From Bacillus massilinigeriensis (lineage in GTDB: Bacteria; Bacillota; Bacilli; Bacillales; Cytobacillaceae), in the NCBI RefSeq assembly GCF_900111815.1, contig NZ_LT630004.1:595671-659670 (forward strand): DNA of 64,000 nt, read 5' to 3'. The notes under the pieces are model-generated. The model was given only the letters and a program-made list of their open reading frames with translations. It had not been told where the DNA came from and did not search any database. The translations under genes were made by a program, and so were the position numbers. The first letter of the stretch is position 1. The number at the start of each line of letters is the position of its first letter. Positions 1-10,890 of the stretch are shown here, piece after piece.

Positions 1-278
1 GACCAGTATTTGGTTGTTTTTTCCGCAAGATGAGCGATTTCTCCTCAAAGTCGGCTGATTCTGCGCACAACTTGGTTGATTCCGCCCCCGGTGTGAGTAA
101 TTCCGCCCCCCCAGGCCTTCGGCTCTAATTGCAAGTGCTACCTTTCAATCATCCTCGATACGAGAAGGAGGGGCATAGGAGATAGCGTTAACTCGTATTA
201 CTTGAATCTAATTTGAGCTATGAGACAAATGCAGGTTTTGTGCATTGTTATTCCGGGCATGATAGAGGTAGTGGAAGA
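1..278. other. Upstream region with short degenerate repeats
   Basis: No convincing gene is seen here. Positions 11-115 hold a run of related short units of the form (T/C)TGRTT-ATTCCGC followed by C-rich stretches, for example near 11-28, 52-65, 73-91 and 94-112. They read as a degenerate tandem or dispersed intergenic repeat. The rest is unremarkable AT-rich sequence leading into the ctsR promoter. Short open frames in this stretch lack family resemblance and I do not support them. Confidence 0.5.
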
Positions 279-307
279 TTGCAACGGAAGAAAAAATTTT
301 GTATAAT
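279..307 (+). promoter_or_regulatory. Sigma-A promoter of the ctsR operon
   Basis: TTGCAA at 279-284 and a perfect TATAAT at 302-307 are separated by 17 bases. The CtsR operator begins only four bases downstream of the -10, so bound CtsR would cover the start site. Confidence 0.8.
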
Positions 308-310
308 TAA

Positions 311-327
311 TGTCAAAGATAGTCAAA
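311..327. promoter_or_regulatory. CtsR operator
   Basis: The direct heptad repeat TGTCAAA-GAT-AGTCAAA matches the CtsR consensus RGTCAAA-NAN-RGTCAAA at all but the first base. It lies at the expected transcription start, which implies autorepression of ctsR-mcsA-mcsB-clpC and induction under heat or protein stress. Confidence 0.9.
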
Positions 328-397
328 GTCAGGGCGTGCTTAATAAGGTGCCCAGACAGACTCAAAGGAAGGCTGAAGTCGGAATGGGGGAGGTTTT

Positions 398-859
398 GTG
401 AGAAATATCTCGGATATCATTGAAAGATACCTGAAACAGGTGTTGGAATTGAGTGATAGGGATATCGTTGAAATAAAAAGGAGCGAAATTGCCGATAAAT
501 TTCAATGCGTGCCATCCCAAATCAACTATGTTATCAATACAAGGTTTACGATTGAACGCGGCTATATGGTGGAAAGCAAACGGGGGGGCGGAGGTTATAT
601 CAGGATTATGAAAGTTCAGCTGTACGATCATGCGCACTTGATCGATCAGCTGCTGTCGCTGATAAACCACCGTGTCACTCAAGCGAATGCCGGACATATC
701 ATCGGCAGGATCACAGAGGAAGAAGTGATCACAGAGCGGGAAGCGAAAATCATGATGAGTGTCCTTGACCGTTCCGTTCTGCATATCGATTTGCCCGAGA
801 GAGATGAACTTCGGGCGAGAATGCTTAAGGCGATGCTGATGGCGCTTAAATATAAGTAA
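398..859 (+). CDS. ctsR: Transcriptional repressor CtsR
   Basis: Class III heat-shock repressor that binds heptad-repeat operators of clp genes and is inactivated by heat and by McsB. The 153-residue product begins with a GTG codon placed after a GGGGGAGG ribosome site. The N-terminal winged helix-turn-helix spans about residues 1-73. The arginine/tetraglycine wing that senses temperature in Bacillus is visible as KRGGGGYI at 61-68. The C-terminal half (about 80-153) is the dimerisation and McsB-binding domain. It is the first gene of a four-gene operon with its own operator in the promoter. Length and sequence match the Bacillus family; no anomaly is seen. Confidence 0.97.
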   Translation: MRNISDIIERYLKQVLELSDRDIVEIKRSEIADKFQCVPSQINYVINTRFTIERGYMVESKRGGGGYIRIMKVQLYDHAHLIDQLLSLINHRVTQANAGHIIGRITEEEVITEREAKIMMSVLDRSVLHIDLPERDELRARMLKAMLMALKYK

Positions 860-885
860 AAAGATTGAGCTAAAGAGGTGAAAGC

Positions 886-1434
886 ATGATATGTCAGGAA
901 TGTAACCAAAGACCGGCGACCCTGCATTTTACGAATTTCAGCAATGGTGAAAAAACAGAGCTTCATTTATGTGAGCAATGTGCACATGAAAAAGGGGAAA
1001 TGTTTATGATGAACCAAGGACATGGTTTCTCCCTTAACAACTTGCTTGCTGGGCTGCTTCATATTGAACCAGCTCTTCAATCAAGCGCCCAAGGCCACTT
1101 TCATCAGGACGAGGTGCTCCAGTGTCCGCATTGCCATATGATGTATCCTCAATTCGTGAAAATTGGGCGCTTCGGCTGTGCTCACTGCTATGATACTTTC
1201 AGGGAGCAGCTTGTGCCGATTATCCGAAGACTGCATAGCGGAAATTCTGTCCACAGCGGTAAAATTCCAAAGCGGATTGGCGGGACAATCAGCATGCAAA
1301 GAAACTTATCTTCCTTAAAAGAAAAAATGGGAGATTTGATTGCGAAAGAGGAATTTGAACAGGCTGCTGAGCTAAGGGATGAAATCCGTGCACTTGAAAA
1401 GAGGCTCGCTGAGCAGAGCAAGGGAGGGGAGTAG
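886..1434 (+). CDS. mcsA: McsA, zinc-binding activator of the McsB arginine kinase
   Basis: Partner protein that stimulates McsB protein-arginine kinase activity and modulates CtsR. Four CxxC pairs (C3/C6, C29/C32, C80/C83, C98/C101) form two treble-clef-like zinc sites. A C-terminal UVR-type helical hairpin rich in Glu/Arg (about 141-175) resembles UvrB/UvrC and the ClpC middle domain and is the likely docking segment. The gene is 182 codons, begins 26 bases after ctsR behind an AGAGGTG site, and ends two bases before the mcsB start, so the two are probably translationally coupled. Confidence 0.95.
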   Translation: MICQECNQRPATLHFTNFSNGEKTELHLCEQCAHEKGEMFMMNQGHGFSLNNLLAGLLHIEPALQSSAQGHFHQDEVLQCPHCHMMYPQFVKIGRFGCAHCYDTFREQLVPIIRRLHSGNSVHSGKIPKRIGGTISMQRNLSSLKEKMGDLIAKEEFEQAAELRDEIRALEKRLAEQSKGGE

Positions 1435-1436
1435 AT

Positions 1437-2510
1437 TTGTCACTGGAAAGATTCATCAACCAGGCAGTCAGTTCCTGGATGGGTACGGAAGGGCCTGATT
1501 CCGATATTGTCCTAAGCTCGCGAATTAGGCTTGCACGAAATTTAAATAATTACAAATTCCCAACATTAGCCGAAAATGAAGAGGCGTCCAGAGTTTTAAA
1601 TGCAGTGGAGGCATGGGCTCATGAAAGCAAGGGGCCAAACGGTGAAAAGCTTGAAATGCTGAAGATGAATGAAGTCCAGCCGCTGCAAAAGCGAGTGTTG
1701 GTAGAGAAGCATTTGATCAGCCCGCATCTTGCGGAGCAATCAAGGCAGGGTGCTTGTCTCTTATCTGAAAATGAAGAGTTCAGCATCATGGTAAATGAAG
1801 AGGATCACATTCGGATTCAATGCCTTTTCCCGGGATTTCAGCTTTCTGAGGCGCTAGAGGCTGCGAATGATATTGACGATTGGATGGAAACGAGTTTTGA
1901 TTATGCTTTCGATGAGAAATATGGCTACTTGACGAGCTGCCCCACAAATGCGGGAACCGGCTTAAGGGCATCCGTTATGATGCATTTGCCAGGGCTTTAT
2001 TTGACCCAGCAGATCAATAGAATTGTCCCTGCGATTAATCAGCTCGGACTTGTAGTAAGAGGGATATACGGAGAAGGCAGTGAAGCCCTCGGCAATATTT
2101 TTCAAATATCGAATCAGATTACACTCGGAAAATCTGAGGAAGATATTGTGGAAGATTTAAAGAGTGTTGTTAAACAGCTCATTGAACAGGAAAGGTCAGC
2201 ACGGGAAGCATTAGCTAAAACATCCAACATACAATTAGAAGATAGAATCTTCCGCTCCTATGGGGTACTTGCAAATAGCCGGATCATTGAGTCAAAGGAG
2301 GCAGCTCGCTGTTTATCCGATGTTCGGCTTGGAATAGATATGGGATATTTAAAGGATATCTCTAAAAATATTTTAAATGAATTGATGATACTCACGCAGC
2401 CGGGGTTTTTGCAGCAGTATGCTGGTGGCCCGCTTAGACCGGACGAAAGGGATATCCGAAGGGCTGCAATGATTAGGGAACGTTTAAGGATGGAAAAGAA
2501 CAAACTATAA
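1437..2510 (+). CDS. mcsB: Protein-arginine kinase McsB
   Basis: Phosphorylates arginine residues on misfolded proteins and on CtsR, marking them for ClpC-ClpP. The 357-residue protein belongs to the phosphagen-kinase fold. Conserved parts include the nucleotide-binding segment SSRIRLARN (28-36), the acidic NEEDH motif (120-124) and the SCPTNAGTG loop with the redox-sensitive cysteine C168. The C-terminal DERDIRRA segment corresponds to the phosphoarginine allosteric pocket. Translation begins at TTG, two bases after the mcsA stop, with AGGGAGGGGAG just upstream. It is cotranscribed with ctsR, mcsA and clpC. Confidence 0.96.
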   Translation: MSLERFINQAVSSWMGTEGPDSDIVLSSRIRLARNLNNYKFPTLAENEEASRVLNAVEAWAHESKGPNGEKLEMLKMNEVQPLQKRVLVEKHLISPHLAEQSRQGACLLSENEEFSIMVNEEDHIRIQCLFPGFQLSEALEAANDIDDWMETSFDYAFDEKYGYLTSCPTNAGTGLRASVMMHLPGLYLTQQINRIVPAINQLGLVVRGIYGEGSEALGNIFQISNQITLGKSEEDIVEDLKSVVKQLIEQERSAREALAKTSNIQLEDRIFRSYGVLANSRIIESKEAARCLSDVRLGIDMGYLKDISKNILNELMILTQPGFLQQYAGGPLRPDERDIRRAAMIRERLRMEKNKL

Positions 2511-2524
2511 GGAGGATGGGTATT

Positions 2525-4963
2525 ATGATGTTTGGACGCTTTACAGAGAGAGCTCAGAAAGTATTGGCATTGGCACAGGAAGAGGCAATCCGCCTTGGAC
2601 ACAGCAATATTGGCACAGAGCATATCCTGCTTGGTCTTGTACGCGAAGGCGAAGGGATTGCCGCAAAAGCGCTGTATGGTCTCGGTCTTGGGGCTGAGAA
2701 GATTCAGAAGGAAGTCGAGAATTTAATTGGCCGCGGGGAAGAAGGAGCACAAACTATTCATTATACCCCTCGTGCCAAAAAGGTCATCGAACTGTCGATG
2801 GATGAAGCGCGTAAACTCGGACATTCTTATGTCGGCACAGAGCATATCCTGCTCGGCTTAATTCGTGAAGGAGAAGGTGTTGCCGCGCGTGTGCTCAACA
2901 ATCTTGGCGTCAGCCTAAACAAAGCGCGCCAGCAGGTGTTGCAGCTGCTAGGCAGCAACGAAACAGCCGGGGGACAGCCGGGAGCATCTGCCAACGCTAA
3001 CACCCCTACACTTGACAGCCTTGCAAGGGATTTGACCGCTACAGCAAGGGAAGGAAGCCTTGACCCGGTAATCGGGCGCAGCAAAGAAATCCAGCGTGTC
3101 ATTGAGGTGCTGAGCCGAAGGACAAAGAACAATCCTGTCTTGATCGGGGAACCGGGTGTAGGTAAAACCGCAATTGCGGAAGGGCTCGCTCAGCAGATCG
3201 TGAACAATGAAGTGCCGGAAATTTTGAGAGACAAACGGGTCATGACACTCGATATGGGAACCGTTGTAGCCGGGACGAAATATCGAGGAGAGTTTGAGGA
3301 TCGTTTGAAAAAAGTCATGGATGAAATTCGCCAGGCAGGGAATATTATCCTTTTCATCGACGAACTTCATACGCTGATTGGCGCAGGGGGAGCAGAGGGA
3401 GCCATTGATGCCTCCAACATTTTGAAACCGTCCCTTGCACGTGGTGAATTACAGTGTATCGGCGCAACAACGCTGGATGAATACCGTAAATACATTGAAA
3501 AGGATGCTGCGCTTGAAAGGCGCTTCCAGCCAATTACGGTGGATGAGCCAACAGCAGAAGAATCCGTTCAAATATTGAAAGGGCTGCGTGATCGTTACGA
3601 AGCACATCACCGTGTTTCCATTACTGATGAAGCAATTGATGCAGCTGTTAAATTTTCAGATCGCTATATTTCCGATCGATTCTTGCCTGATAAAGCAATC
3701 GACTTAATTGACGAGGCAGGCTCTAAGGTCCGCCTTCGTTCTTACACCACACCTCCAAACTTGAAAGAGCTTGAAATGAAGCTTGAGGAAGTAAGGAAAG
3801 AGAAGGACGCATCCGTACAGAGCCAGGAATTCGAAAAGGCTGCTTCCCTCCGCGATACAGAACAGCGTCTCCGTGAGCAGTTGGAGAATACGAAGAAGAC
3901 ATGGAAGGAAAAGCAAGGCAAGGAAAACAGCGAAGTGACAGTGGAAGATATCGCCCATGTTGTCTCAAGCTGGACCGGAATTCCTGTCTCCAAGCTGGCG
4001 CAAACTGAAACAGATAAATTATTGAAGCTGGAAGAAATTCTTCATTCCCGCCTTATTGGCCAGGAAGAAGCGGTAAAAGCGGTGTCGAAAGCAGTCCGCC
4101 GTGCACGGGCAGGGTTGAAAGATCCGAAGCGTCCAATCGGCTCCTTTATTTTCCTTGGACCTACAGGTGTAGGTAAAACCGAATTGGCAAGAGCGCTTGC
4201 GGAGTCCATGTTCGGAGATGAAGATGCGATGATCCGCATCGATATGTCTGAATACATGGAGAAGCATTCCACTTCAAGGCTTGTTGGTTCACCTCCGGGA
4301 TATGTCGGCTATGACGAAGGCGGGCAATTAACTGAGAAGGTCCGCAGGAAGCCATACTCAGTTATTCTCCTCGATGAAATCGAGAAGGCACATCCCGATG
4401 TCTTTAATATCCTTCTGCAGGTGCTGGAAGATGGCAGGCTGACAGACTCGAAGGGGCGCACCGTCGATTTTCGCAACACGGTGCTGATTCTGACATCCAA
4501 CGTCGGTGCAGAGGCCTTGAAGCGCAACAAATACGTTGGATTTAACATTCAGGATGGCGAGCAGAATTACAAAGACATGAAGGGCAAAGTTATGGAAGAG
4601 CTGAAAAGGGCGTTCCGTCCGGAGTTTCTCAACCGGATTGACGAAATCATCGTTTTTCATTCTCTTGAAAAAGAACATCTGAAAAAGATTGTCACGCTCA
4701 TGTCTGATCAGCTCGTTCTGCGTCTGAAGGAACAGGATATCCAACTCGAGCTGACAGATGCAGCAAAAGAAAAGATCTCGGACGAAGGATACGATCCGGA
4801 ATATGGTGCAAGGCCGCTTCGCAGGGCAATCCAGAAGCATATTGAAGACCAGCTTTCGGAAGAGCTGTTGAAAGGGACTGTCTTAACAGGTCAGCATGTT
4901 CTAATCGACGTAGAAGATGGCAAATTTGTTGTAAAAACAATAGAGAATGCAACAAACGTGTAA
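2525..4963 (+). CDS. clpC: AAA+ unfoldase ClpC
   Basis: ATP-dependent unfoldase feeding ClpP; it recognises phosphoarginine-tagged substrates through its N domain and needs MecA or McsB as adaptor. I take 2525 ([10 protein letters not shown]) as the start because GGAGG at 2511-2515 is nine bases away; the upstream ATG at 2516 touches the ribosome site. The 812-residue protein shows two Clp_N repeats (about 1-145), D1 with Walker A GEPGVGKT (208-215) and Walker B LFIDELH, a UVR-like coiled-coil middle domain (about 413-467), and D2 with GPTGVGKT (545-552). A terminator follows immediately. Confidence 0.97.
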   Translation: MMFGRFTERAQKVLALAQEEAIRLGHSNIGTEHILLGLVREGEGIAAKALYGLGLGAEKIQKEVENLIGRGEEGAQTIHYTPRAKKVIELSMDEARKLGHSYVGTEHILLGLIREGEGVAARVLNNLGVSLNKARQQVLQLLGSNETAGGQPGASANANTPTLDSLARDLTATAREGSLDPVIGRSKEIQRVIEVLSRRTKNNPVLIGEPGVGKTAIAEGLAQQIVNNEVPEILRDKRVMTLDMGTVVAGTKYRGEFEDRLKKVMDEIRQAGNIILFIDELHTLIGAGGAEGAIDASNILKPSLARGELQCIGATTLDEYRKYIEKDAALERRFQPITVDEPTAEESVQILKGLRDRYEAHHRVSITDEAIDAAVKFSDRYISDRFLPDKAIDLIDEAGSKVRLRSYTTPPNLKELEMKLEEVRKEKDASVQSQEFEKAASLRDTEQRLREQLENTKKTWKEKQGKENSEVTVEDIAHVVSSWTGIPVSKLAQTETDKLLKLEEILHSRLIGQEEAVKAVSKAVRRARAGLKDPKRPIGSFIFLGPTGVGKTELARALAESMFGDEDAMIRIDMSEYMEKHSTSRLVGSPPGYVGYDEGGQLTEKVRRKPYSVILLDEIEKAHPDVFNILLQVLEDGRLTDSKGRTVDFRNTVLILTSNVGAEALKRNKYVGFNIQDGEQNYKDMKGKVMEELKRAFRPEFLNRIDEIIVFHSLEKEHLKKIVTLMSDQLVLRLKEQDIQLELTDAAKEKISDEGYDPEYGARPLRRAIQKHIEDQLSEELLKGTVLTGQHVLIDVEDGKFVVKTIENATNV

Positions 4964-4980
4964 CATATTTCCATTATAAT

Positions 4981-5015
4981 AAAGAGGTATACGGATATCG
5001 TGTACCTCTTTTTCG
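4981..5015 (+). terminator. Rho-independent terminator after clpC
   Basis: The stem AAAGAGGTA (4981-4989) pairs with TACCTCTTT (5003-5011) and runs into a U-tract, closing the ctsR operon before radA. Confidence 0.85.
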
Positions 5016-5051
5016 TTTAAGATATGGCTGGCATGGAGAGGAAGAAAGAAC

Positions 5052-6434
5052 ATGGCTAAAAGAAAAACGAAATTCATCTGCCAGGAATGCGGATACGAAT
5101 CAGCAAAATGGATGGGAAAATGTCCGGGTTGCGGTCAATGGAACAGAATGGTCGAAGAGACGGAAACAGCTTCCGGCGGCAGACGCGGAGCTTTTACAGG
5201 AGCAGGAGGAACTTCATCGGGAATAGCGGTAAAGCCTGTCCCAATCACATCTATTGAGATGGTGACGGAACCGCGGATTTACACTGACTTGATGGAAATG
5301 AACCGTGTGCTTGGAGGAGGAGTCGTCAGGGGATCGCTTGTATTGATCGGTGGAGACCCTGGCATTGGGAAGTCCACCCTTCTTCTGCAGGTTTCCTTTC
5401 AGCTTGCAAGGAAAGGGCATTCTGTCTTGTATATATCAGGGGAAGAATCAATGAGGCAGACTAAACTAAGAGCAGAGCGCCTTGGGGTTGCTTCCGATAA
5501 TTTGCTCATCTATTCAGAAACAAACCTGGAGGAAATCAGCAGGACGATTGAAAATGTTTCCCCTGAATTTGTCATTGTTGACTCTATTCAGACGGTCTAC
5601 CATCCTGATGTCACTTCTGCTCCGGGTAGTGTTTCCCAGGTTAGGGAATCTACAGCGGAATTGATGCGGATTGCCAAAACAAAAGGCGTGGCGATTTTTA
5701 TTGTCGGACATGTGACGAAAGAAGGCTCCATTGCAGGTCCGCGCCTGTTGGAGCATATGGTGGACACAGTGCTGTATTTTGAAGGAGAGCGGCACCACAC
5801 ATACAGGATATTGCGGGCGGTGAAGAACCGCTTTGGTTCTACGAATGAGATGGGGATTTTTGAAATGAAGGAAGCTGGACTGGAAGAAGTCGCGAACCCC
5901 TCGGAGATTTTTCTCGAGGAACGCTCGCAAGGAGCATCCGGTTCGACAGTCGTTGCTTCCATGGAAGGGACAAGGCCGGTGCTTGTAGAAATTCAGGCGC
6001 TTATTTCCCCATCAAGCTTTGGAAACCCGAGGAGGATGGCAACAGGTATTGACCATAACAGGGTGTCGCTGCTGATGGCGGTGCTGGAAAAACGAGTGGG
6101 CCTCTTGCTCGCTAACCAGGATGCCTACCTGAAAGTGGCAGGGGGCGTTAAGCTGGACGAGCCTGCGATCGACCTAGCTGTAGCTGTCAGCATTGCGTCA
6201 AGCTTCCGTGACAAGCCTGCGAGCCCGGCTGTCTGCCTAATCGGAGAGGTAGGACTGACAGGGGAGGTCAGACGGGTGTCGAGGATTGAACAGCGAGTTC
6301 AGGAAGCGGCCAAGCTTGGATTTGAAAGGATTATCCTGCCTGCAAATAATCTTAGCGGCTGGACGGCACCAAAAGGTGTGAGACTGATTGGAGTAAATAC
6401 TGTCAGTGAAGCATTGAAGGTGACATTAGATTGA
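5052..6434 (+). CDS. radA: DNA repair helicase RadA
   Basis: RecA-like branch-migration ATPase that acts in homologous recombination and in transformation. The 460 residues comprise an N-terminal zinc finger (C10, C13, C24, C27), a RecA core with Walker [10 protein letters not shown] (100-108), the RadA signature KNRFGS (258-263), and a C-terminal Lon-protease-like domain (about 290-460) that forms hexamers and lacks protease residues. It begins after a GAGAGGAAGAAAG site. In Bacillus it is normally followed directly by disA; here the next gene is yacL after 231 bases. Confidence 0.96.
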   Translation: MAKRKTKFICQECGYESAKWMGKCPGCGQWNRMVEETETASGGRRGAFTGAGGTSSGIAVKPVPITSIEMVTEPRIYTDLMEMNRVLGGGVVRGSLVLIGGDPGIGKSTLLLQVSFQLARKGHSVLYISGEESMRQTKLRAERLGVASDNLLIYSETNLEEISRTIENVSPEFVIVDSIQTVYHPDVTSAPGSVSQVRESTAELMRIAKTKGVAIFIVGHVTKEGSIAGPRLLEHMVDTVLYFEGERHHTYRILRAVKNRFGSTNEMGIFEMKEAGLEEVANPSEIFLEERSQGASGSTVVASMEGTRPVLVEIQALISPSSFGNPRRMATGIDHNRVSLLMAVLEKRVGLLLANQDAYLKVAGGVKLDEPAIDLAVAVSIASSFRDKPASPAVCLIGEVGLTGEVRRVSRIEQRVQEAAKLGFERIILPANNLSGWTAPKGVRLIGVNTVSEALKVTLD

Positions 6435-6665
6435 CTGAAATTAGGGAATTTTCATTGAAAGAAGACGGGTTTGAGAGCTGTTGCAAGTTGGCAGTCTGCT
6501 ATCATTTGACAGTCCCTGTAAGCGGTGCTACCTTAAAGATGTGCCGACTGCCGGCAACTCCCGTTCTATTTCCGACTTTTTCCGGTCCGGTCATAACGTA
6601 AAAAATCCAACCAGTATGTTTCAAATATTGGAAAATGTTTATAATGAGTAGAAGGAGGTGAAGGG
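6435..6665. other. Gap where disA would normally lie
   Basis: The 231-base gap holds no detectable DisA remnant: neither the diadenylate cyclase motifs nor the C-terminal helix-hairpin-helix can be read in any frame. A possible weak promoter is TTGACA (6506-6511), 17 bases, TACCTT (6529-6534). A second -10-like TATAAT lies just before yacL, without a clear -35. A frame starting with TTG over the radA stop runs about 60 codons but resembles nothing I know. Confidence 0.5.
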
Positions 6666-7742
6666 ATGTTAAGACGTATCATCCAGGCCTGCTTCCTTTT
6701 TACCGGAGGAACGCTTGGTATATTCTTAATTCCTGATTTAGTAACATTGATTAATCTAGAGGATGTTCCTCTTCTCGTAAGTCCGTATGTTTCTGCCGTT
6801 CTAGGTGCAATTATTTTTTATCTTATTACATTCTGGGCAGTCGGGCATGTGACGAATTTTGTGAAGTGGTTTGAGGAATCGCTGATCAAGGCGCCAATCA
6901 CTGATATCATTTTTGGAAGCGTCGGCTTGTTGTTCGGCTTGTTCGCCGCTTTTTTGATTGGATTTACCTTGAATGATTTTCCAATACTCAACACGGTGGT
7001 TCCGATCGTATTGACGTTGATCTTCGGTTATCTCGGCTTCCAGGTGGGCTTTAAGAAGCGTGATGAGATGCTTAACCTTTTTGCGAAAAACAAGAAAAAG
7101 GCAGTAGAAGAGGATCCGGAGAAGAAGCATCCTGGCACAATGAAAATCCTCGATACGAGCGTTATTATCGATGGAAGGATTGCGGATATTTGCCAGACAG
7201 GCTTCCTCGACGGAACGATTGTCATTCCGCAATTCGTATTAGAGGAATTGCAGCATATTGCGGATTCTTCCGATGTCCTCAAGCGCAACAGAGGACGCCG
7301 GGGTCTTGATATCCTGAACAAGATCCAGAAAGAAATTGATATTAAAGTTGAAATTTACGAAGGTGACTTTGAGGATATCCAGGAAGTCGACAGCAAGCTT
7401 GTGAAGCTCGCAAAGCTTTCCGGCGGAATTGTTGTCACAAATGATTTCAATCTTAATAAAGTGTGTGAGCTGCAGGGAGTGTCTGTGCTCAATATTAATG
7501 ACCTGGCAAACGCGGTGAAGCCTGTGGTGTTGCCAGGTGAGGAGCTTAACATCCAAGTGATCAAGGATGGAAAAGAACAGAAGCAAGGAATCGCTTATCT
7601 TGACGACGGAACGATGATCGTTGTGGAGGAAGGGCGCGATTATATTGGAAAAAGAATCGATGTGCTTGTGACGAGCGTGCTGCAAACTTCGGCAGGCCGA
7701 ATGATTTTTGCAAAACCGAAGCTGTTGGAGAAAGCTTTATAG
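6666..7742 (+). CDS. yacL: PIN-TRAM domain membrane protein YacL
   Basis: Membrane-anchored putative ribonuclease with an RNA-binding tail; its cellular substrate is not established. Four hydrophobic segments occupy about residues 8-125. A PIN nuclease domain starts at about 160 with the motif [10 protein letters not shown] (acidic D163) and continues with VTNDFNLN and an Asp-rich centre. A C-terminal TRAM domain covers about 300-355. The start follows AAGGAGGTGAAGGG. The length of 358 is close to the Bacillus homologue (about 366). It lies upstream of ispD as in B. subtilis. Confidence 0.93.
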   Translation: MLRRIIQACFLFTGGTLGIFLIPDLVTLINLEDVPLLVSPYVSAVLGAIIFYLITFWAVGHVTNFVKWFEESLIKAPITDIIFGSVGLLFGLFAAFLIGFTLNDFPILNTVVPIVLTLIFGYLGFQVGFKKRDEMLNLFAKNKKKAVEEDPEKKHPGTMKILDTSVIIDGRIADICQTGFLDGTIVIPQFVLEELQHIADSSDVLKRNRGRRGLDILNKIQKEIDIKVEIYEGDFEDIQEVDSKLVKLAKLSGGIVVTNDFNLNKVCELQGVSVLNINDLANAVKPVVLPGEELNIQVIKDGKEQKQGIAYLDDGTMIVVEEGRDYIGKRIDVLVTSVLQTSAGRMIFAKPKLLEKAL

Positions 7743-7760
7743 AAAGATAGGGGTTATATT

Positions 7761-8450
7761 ATGGCATATACTGTCATCATCCCGGCGGCTGGCCAGGGAA
7801 AGAGAATGGGTGCAGGGAAGAACAAGCTGCTTTTAGCGCTTCGAGAAATCCCTGTGCTCATCCATACATTGAGGGTTTTCGAAGAAGATGAGGATTGTTC
7901 CGGAATAGTGTTAGCAGTTCATCCTGATGATGTACTTGCATTCAAGGAGCTCTTAGCGGAATATGCCATCAGTAAAATTCAGGCGCTTGTACCGGGCGGC
8001 AAAGAGAGGCAGGACAGTGTTCGGAACGGGTTAAAAGCTGTGGAAGGAGAAGAGATTGTTCTCGTCCACGATGCAGCTCGTCCGTTCATTAGGATAGAGA
8101 CGATTTCCTTGTTGACAGCCGCTGCCAAGCGCGAAGGTGCTGCCATTGTCGCGGTTCCTGTGAAGGATACGATCAAGAAAGCGGAAAACCTTCAGGTGAC
8201 AGAGACGGTGGAGAGATCAAGCTTGTGGGCAGTCCAAACCCCGCAAGCTTTTCGTGTTTCCATCCTTCGCGAAGCCCATGAAAGGGCTGAGGCAGAAAGT
8301 TTCATCGGGACAGATGAAAGCAGCCTTGCGGAGAGAATAGGTGTGAAGGTCGCAATCATCGAAGGAGATTATGATAATATTAAGCTGACGACACCAGAGG
8401 ATTTATTTTTCGCTGAAGCCATTCTGAACAAGCGGGAGATCGAACAATAA
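7761..8450 (+). CDS. ispD: 2-C-methyl-D-erythritol 4-phosphate cytidylyltransferase
   Basis: Third step of the MEP isoprenoid pathway: MEP plus CTP gives CDP-methylerythritol. The 229-residue nucleotidyltransferase has the N-terminal glycine-rich CTP loop [16 protein letters not shown] (about 5-22), the VHDAARPF segment and the WAVQTPQAF motif near the C-terminal half. It lies 18 bases after yacL and 22 bases before ispF, the next-but-one enzyme of the pathway, so the two are probably cotranscribed. Confidence 0.97.
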   Translation: MAYTVIIPAAGQGKRMGAGKNKLLLALREIPVLIHTLRVFEEDEDCSGIVLAVHPDDVLAFKELLAEYAISKIQALVPGGKERQDSVRNGLKAVEGEEIVLVHDAARPFIRIETISLLTAAAKREGAAIVAVPVKDTIKKAENLQVTETVERSSLWAVQTPQAFRVSILREAHERAEAESFIGTDESSLAERIGVKVAIIEGDYDNIKLTTPEDLFFAEAILNKREIEQ

Positions 8451-8472
8451 GAGGTTAAAGGAGTATGTAAGC

Positions 8473-8949
8473 ATGTTTCGTATAGGACAAGGTTTTGATG
8501 TGCATATACTGACAGAGGATCGTCCGCTTATTATTGGTGGAATCACGATTCCATACGAAAAAGGGCTGTTGGGTCACTCGGATGCGGACGTTTTGCTGCA
8601 TACCGTTGCGGATGCAGCGCTTGGAGCAATCGGGGAAGGGGATATCGGCAGACATTTCCCTGATACAGATCCGGAGTTCAAGGACGCAGATTCAGCGCAG
8701 CTGTTGCAGCATGTATGGACGCTCGTGAAGGAAAAAGGCTATTGCCTCGTGAATATTGATTGCACGATCATTGCCCAGCAGCCAAAGATGGCACCGTATA
8801 TCGGGAAGATGCAGGAGCGGATTGCAACGCTTTTAGAAGCAGAAACAAATCAGGTGAATGTTAAAGCGACGACAACGGAGAAGCTTGGCTTTCCAGGGCG
8901 CGGTGAAGGCATTGCTGCACAGGCTGTTATCCTTCTCGAAAAAAGATGA
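8473..8949 (+). CDS. ispF: 2-C-methyl-D-erythritol 2,4-cyclodiphosphate synthase
   Basis: Converts CDP-ME 2-phosphate to the cyclic diphosphate with loss of CMP in the MEP pathway. It is a trimeric enzyme. The 158 residues contain the zinc ligands D9, H11 and H43, the [10 protein letters not shown] segment and the C-terminal [16 protein letters not shown] motif. Translation starts at ATG after an AGGAG-containing leader. It directly follows ispD. Confidence 0.97.
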   Translation: MFRIGQGFDVHILTEDRPLIIGGITIPYEKGLLGHSDADVLLHTVADAALGAIGEGDIGRHFPDTDPEFKDADSAQLLQHVWTLVKEKGYCLVNIDCTIIAQQPKMAPYIGKMQERIATLLEAETNQVNVKATTTEKLGFPGRGEGIAAQAVILLEKR

Positions 8950-9074
8950 ACTTGGCCTGTCCTTTTATCAGGAGATTCTTAGTGATACAATAGATGTTAC
9001 AAAATTTCATTAGAAAAATGCATGGTGTGCTGGCTATTGGATTCCGGCACATGCTGCTTTTGGGAGGATTTGTT

Positions 9075-10529
9075 ATGTCAGAAGTGAGAGTTCGCTATGC
9101 GCCTAGCCCAACAGGCCATTTACATATCGGGAATGCTCGTACGGCATTGTTTAATTATTTGTTTGCCAGAAACCAGGGCGGTAAATTCATCATTCGGATT
9201 GAAGATACGGACAAGAAGCGCAACATTGAAGGCGGAGAAGAGAGCCAGCTTCATTATTTGAAGTGGCTTGGAATCGATTGGGATGAGAGCGTTGATGTAG
9301 GCGGAGAGTACGGTCCTTACCGTCAGTCGGAAAGAAACCATATTTACGAAAAATACACGGCAGAGCTTTTGGAAAAAGGCTATGCCTATAAATGTTACTG
9401 TACGGAAGAGGAGCTGGAACAAGAGCGCGAGGCTCAGCTAGAAAATAATGAAACACCTAAGTACTCTGGCCGCTGTCGGTCCCTTTCGGATGCTGATAGG
9501 GAAGCATTTGAAAAAGAAGGCCGCAAGCCAAGCGTTCGTTTTAAAGTGCAGGAAGGCCTTGAGCTTATGTTTGATGACTTGGTCAAGGGACCAGTTACCT
9601 TCGAGTCAGAAGGCTTCGGTGATTTTGTCATCGTGAAGAAAGACGGCACGCCTACTTATAACTATGCGGTTGTTGTCGATGATTACTTGATGAAGATTTC
9701 GCATGTCCTTCGTGGGGATGACCATATTTCCAATACGCCTAAGCAGCTGCTTATCTATGATGCACTTGGCTGGGATAGACCTGTGTTCGGCCATATGACG
9801 CTTATCGTAAATGAAAGCCGGAAGAAGCTAAGCAAACGGGATGAATCTATTATTCAGTTCATCGAACAGTACGAAGAGCTTGGCTATTTGCCGGAAGCGC
9901 TGTTTAACTTCATCGGACTTCTTGGCTGGTCTCCTGCAGGGGAAGAAGAGATATTCTCGCAGGAAGAATTCATCCGTATTTTTGATGCTGCAAGGCTGTC
10001 AAAGTCGCCTGCGCTATTCGATCGGAACAAGCTGGAGTGGATGAATAACCAATACATGAAAAAAACCGATGTAGACAGAGTAGCAAGTCTTGCTATCCCG
10101 CACCTCGTGAAAGCGGGTAAGATCCGTGCAGACAGAACGGACGAGGAAGATCGCTGGGTGCATAACCTAATTTCCCTTTACCACGACAAGATGAGCTACG
10201 GTGCGGAAATAGTAGAGCTTTCGGATATCTTTTTCATGGAAGAAATAAACTATGAAGGAGAAGCAAAGGAAGTTCTGTCAGGCGAACAAGTGCCTGAAGT
10301 AATGAAAGCGTTCCTTGCTGAAATTGACGGATTGGAAGAGTTTACGGCAGCGAATATCAAAGCCGCGGTCAAGGCGGTACAAAAAGGGACAGGACATAAA
10401 GGACAGAAGCTGTTCATGCCAATCAGAGCAGCGGTTACTGGTCAGACACATGGTCCTGACCTCATGCTTGCTATTGAACTGCTAGGCAGGGAAAAAGTGA
10501 AGGAAAGAGTACAAAACCTTCTTCGTTAA
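9075..10529 (+). CDS. gltX: Glutamyl-tRNA synthetase
   Basis: Charges tRNA-Glu; in Bacillus it also misacylates tRNA-Gln for GatCAB. The start at 9075 ([14 protein letters not shown]) is chosen because TGGGAGGA lies just upstream and family members begin here; the open frame extends 27 codons further but that part is not conserved. The 484-residue class I synthetase shows the HIGH variant HLHIGN near residue 15 and the KMSKS variant KLSKR about residue 252. A weak TACAAT at 8986-8991 could be its own promoter. Confidence 0.97.
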   Translation: MSEVRVRYAPSPTGHLHIGNARTALFNYLFARNQGGKFIIRIEDTDKKRNIEGGEESQLHYLKWLGIDWDESVDVGGEYGPYRQSERNHIYEKYTAELLEKGYAYKCYCTEEELEQEREAQLENNETPKYSGRCRSLSDADREAFEKEGRKPSVRFKVQEGLELMFDDLVKGPVTFESEGFGDFVIVKKDGTPTYNYAVVVDDYLMKISHVLRGDDHISNTPKQLLIYDALGWDRPVFGHMTLIVNESRKKLSKRDESIIQFIEQYEELGYLPEALFNFIGLLGWSPAGEEEIFSQEEFIRIFDAARLSKSPALFDRNKLEWMNNQYMKKTDVDRVASLAIPHLVKAGKIRADRTDEEDRWVHNLISLYHDKMSYGAEIVELSDIFFMEEINYEGEAKEVLSGEQVPEVMKAFLAEIDGLEEFTAANIKAAVKAVQKGTGHKGQKLFMPIRAAVTGQTHGPDLMLAIELLGREKVKERVQNLLR

Positions 10530-10548
10530 AAAGATTTAAGCATTCCTG

Positions 10549-10577
10549 TTAACAAATCATCCGGAATGTAATATAGT
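10549..10577 (+). promoter_or_regulatory. Sigma-A promoter of the cysE-cysS transcript
   Basis: TTAACA (10549-10554) and TATAGT (10572-10577) are separated by 17 bases and sit just upstream of the T-box leader. Confidence 0.7.
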
Positions 10578-10584
10578 AAGAGTA

Positions 10585-10845
10585 ATTTAAATTAACGAAA
10601 GTGTTGAAGAGGGAAAGTAGGAAAGTGACGCTTTTTAGAGAGAACCATCACCGGCTGAAAGTGGTTCAGGCCTCTCATTTTTCGAAGTGCGCCTCGGAGC
10701 CCCTGCATGAAAGGGAGAAATCCTAAGTATTTCAGGGCGGGCCCCCCCGTTAACAGGTTTAAGTTGAGGGTGCCAAGCGGCAGCCTAAACAGAGTGGAAC
10801 CGCGCGTCTTTGCGTCTCTGTCATTATTGACAGGGGCGTTTTTTT
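10585..10845 (+). promoter_or_regulatory. Cysteine-specific T-box leader
   Basis: Leader RNA that reads uncharged tRNA-Cys and lets transcription into cysE-cysS continue. The T-box sequence GAGTGGAACCGCG lies at 10793-10805. The terminator stem is 10813-10822 with 10829-10838 followed by seven Ts; the competing antiterminator uses the T-box bases. The probable specifier codon is TGC (Cys) at 10688-10690 in the GAAGTGCGCC bulge, matching the downstream genes. The stem I apical part was not folded by me. Confidence 0.92.
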
Positions 10846-10890
10846 CGTTGCAGGACATTTCGGGAATTGGAATGAATAGGAGGGAAAAAG

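Noticed and set aside
213-401. Open frame of 62 codons before ctsR
   Set aside because: It spans the ctsR promoter and CtsR operator and has no recognisable product.
3346-3380. Possible self-target of spacer 10 in clpC Walker B
   Set aside because: The reversed spacer codes for a similar peptide (FIDEFH versus FIDELH) but the nucleotide match is only partial, so no self-targeting is claimed.
6435-6620. About 60-codon frame after radA starting at TTG
   Set aside because: No ribosome site of its own and no resemblance to DisA or other families.
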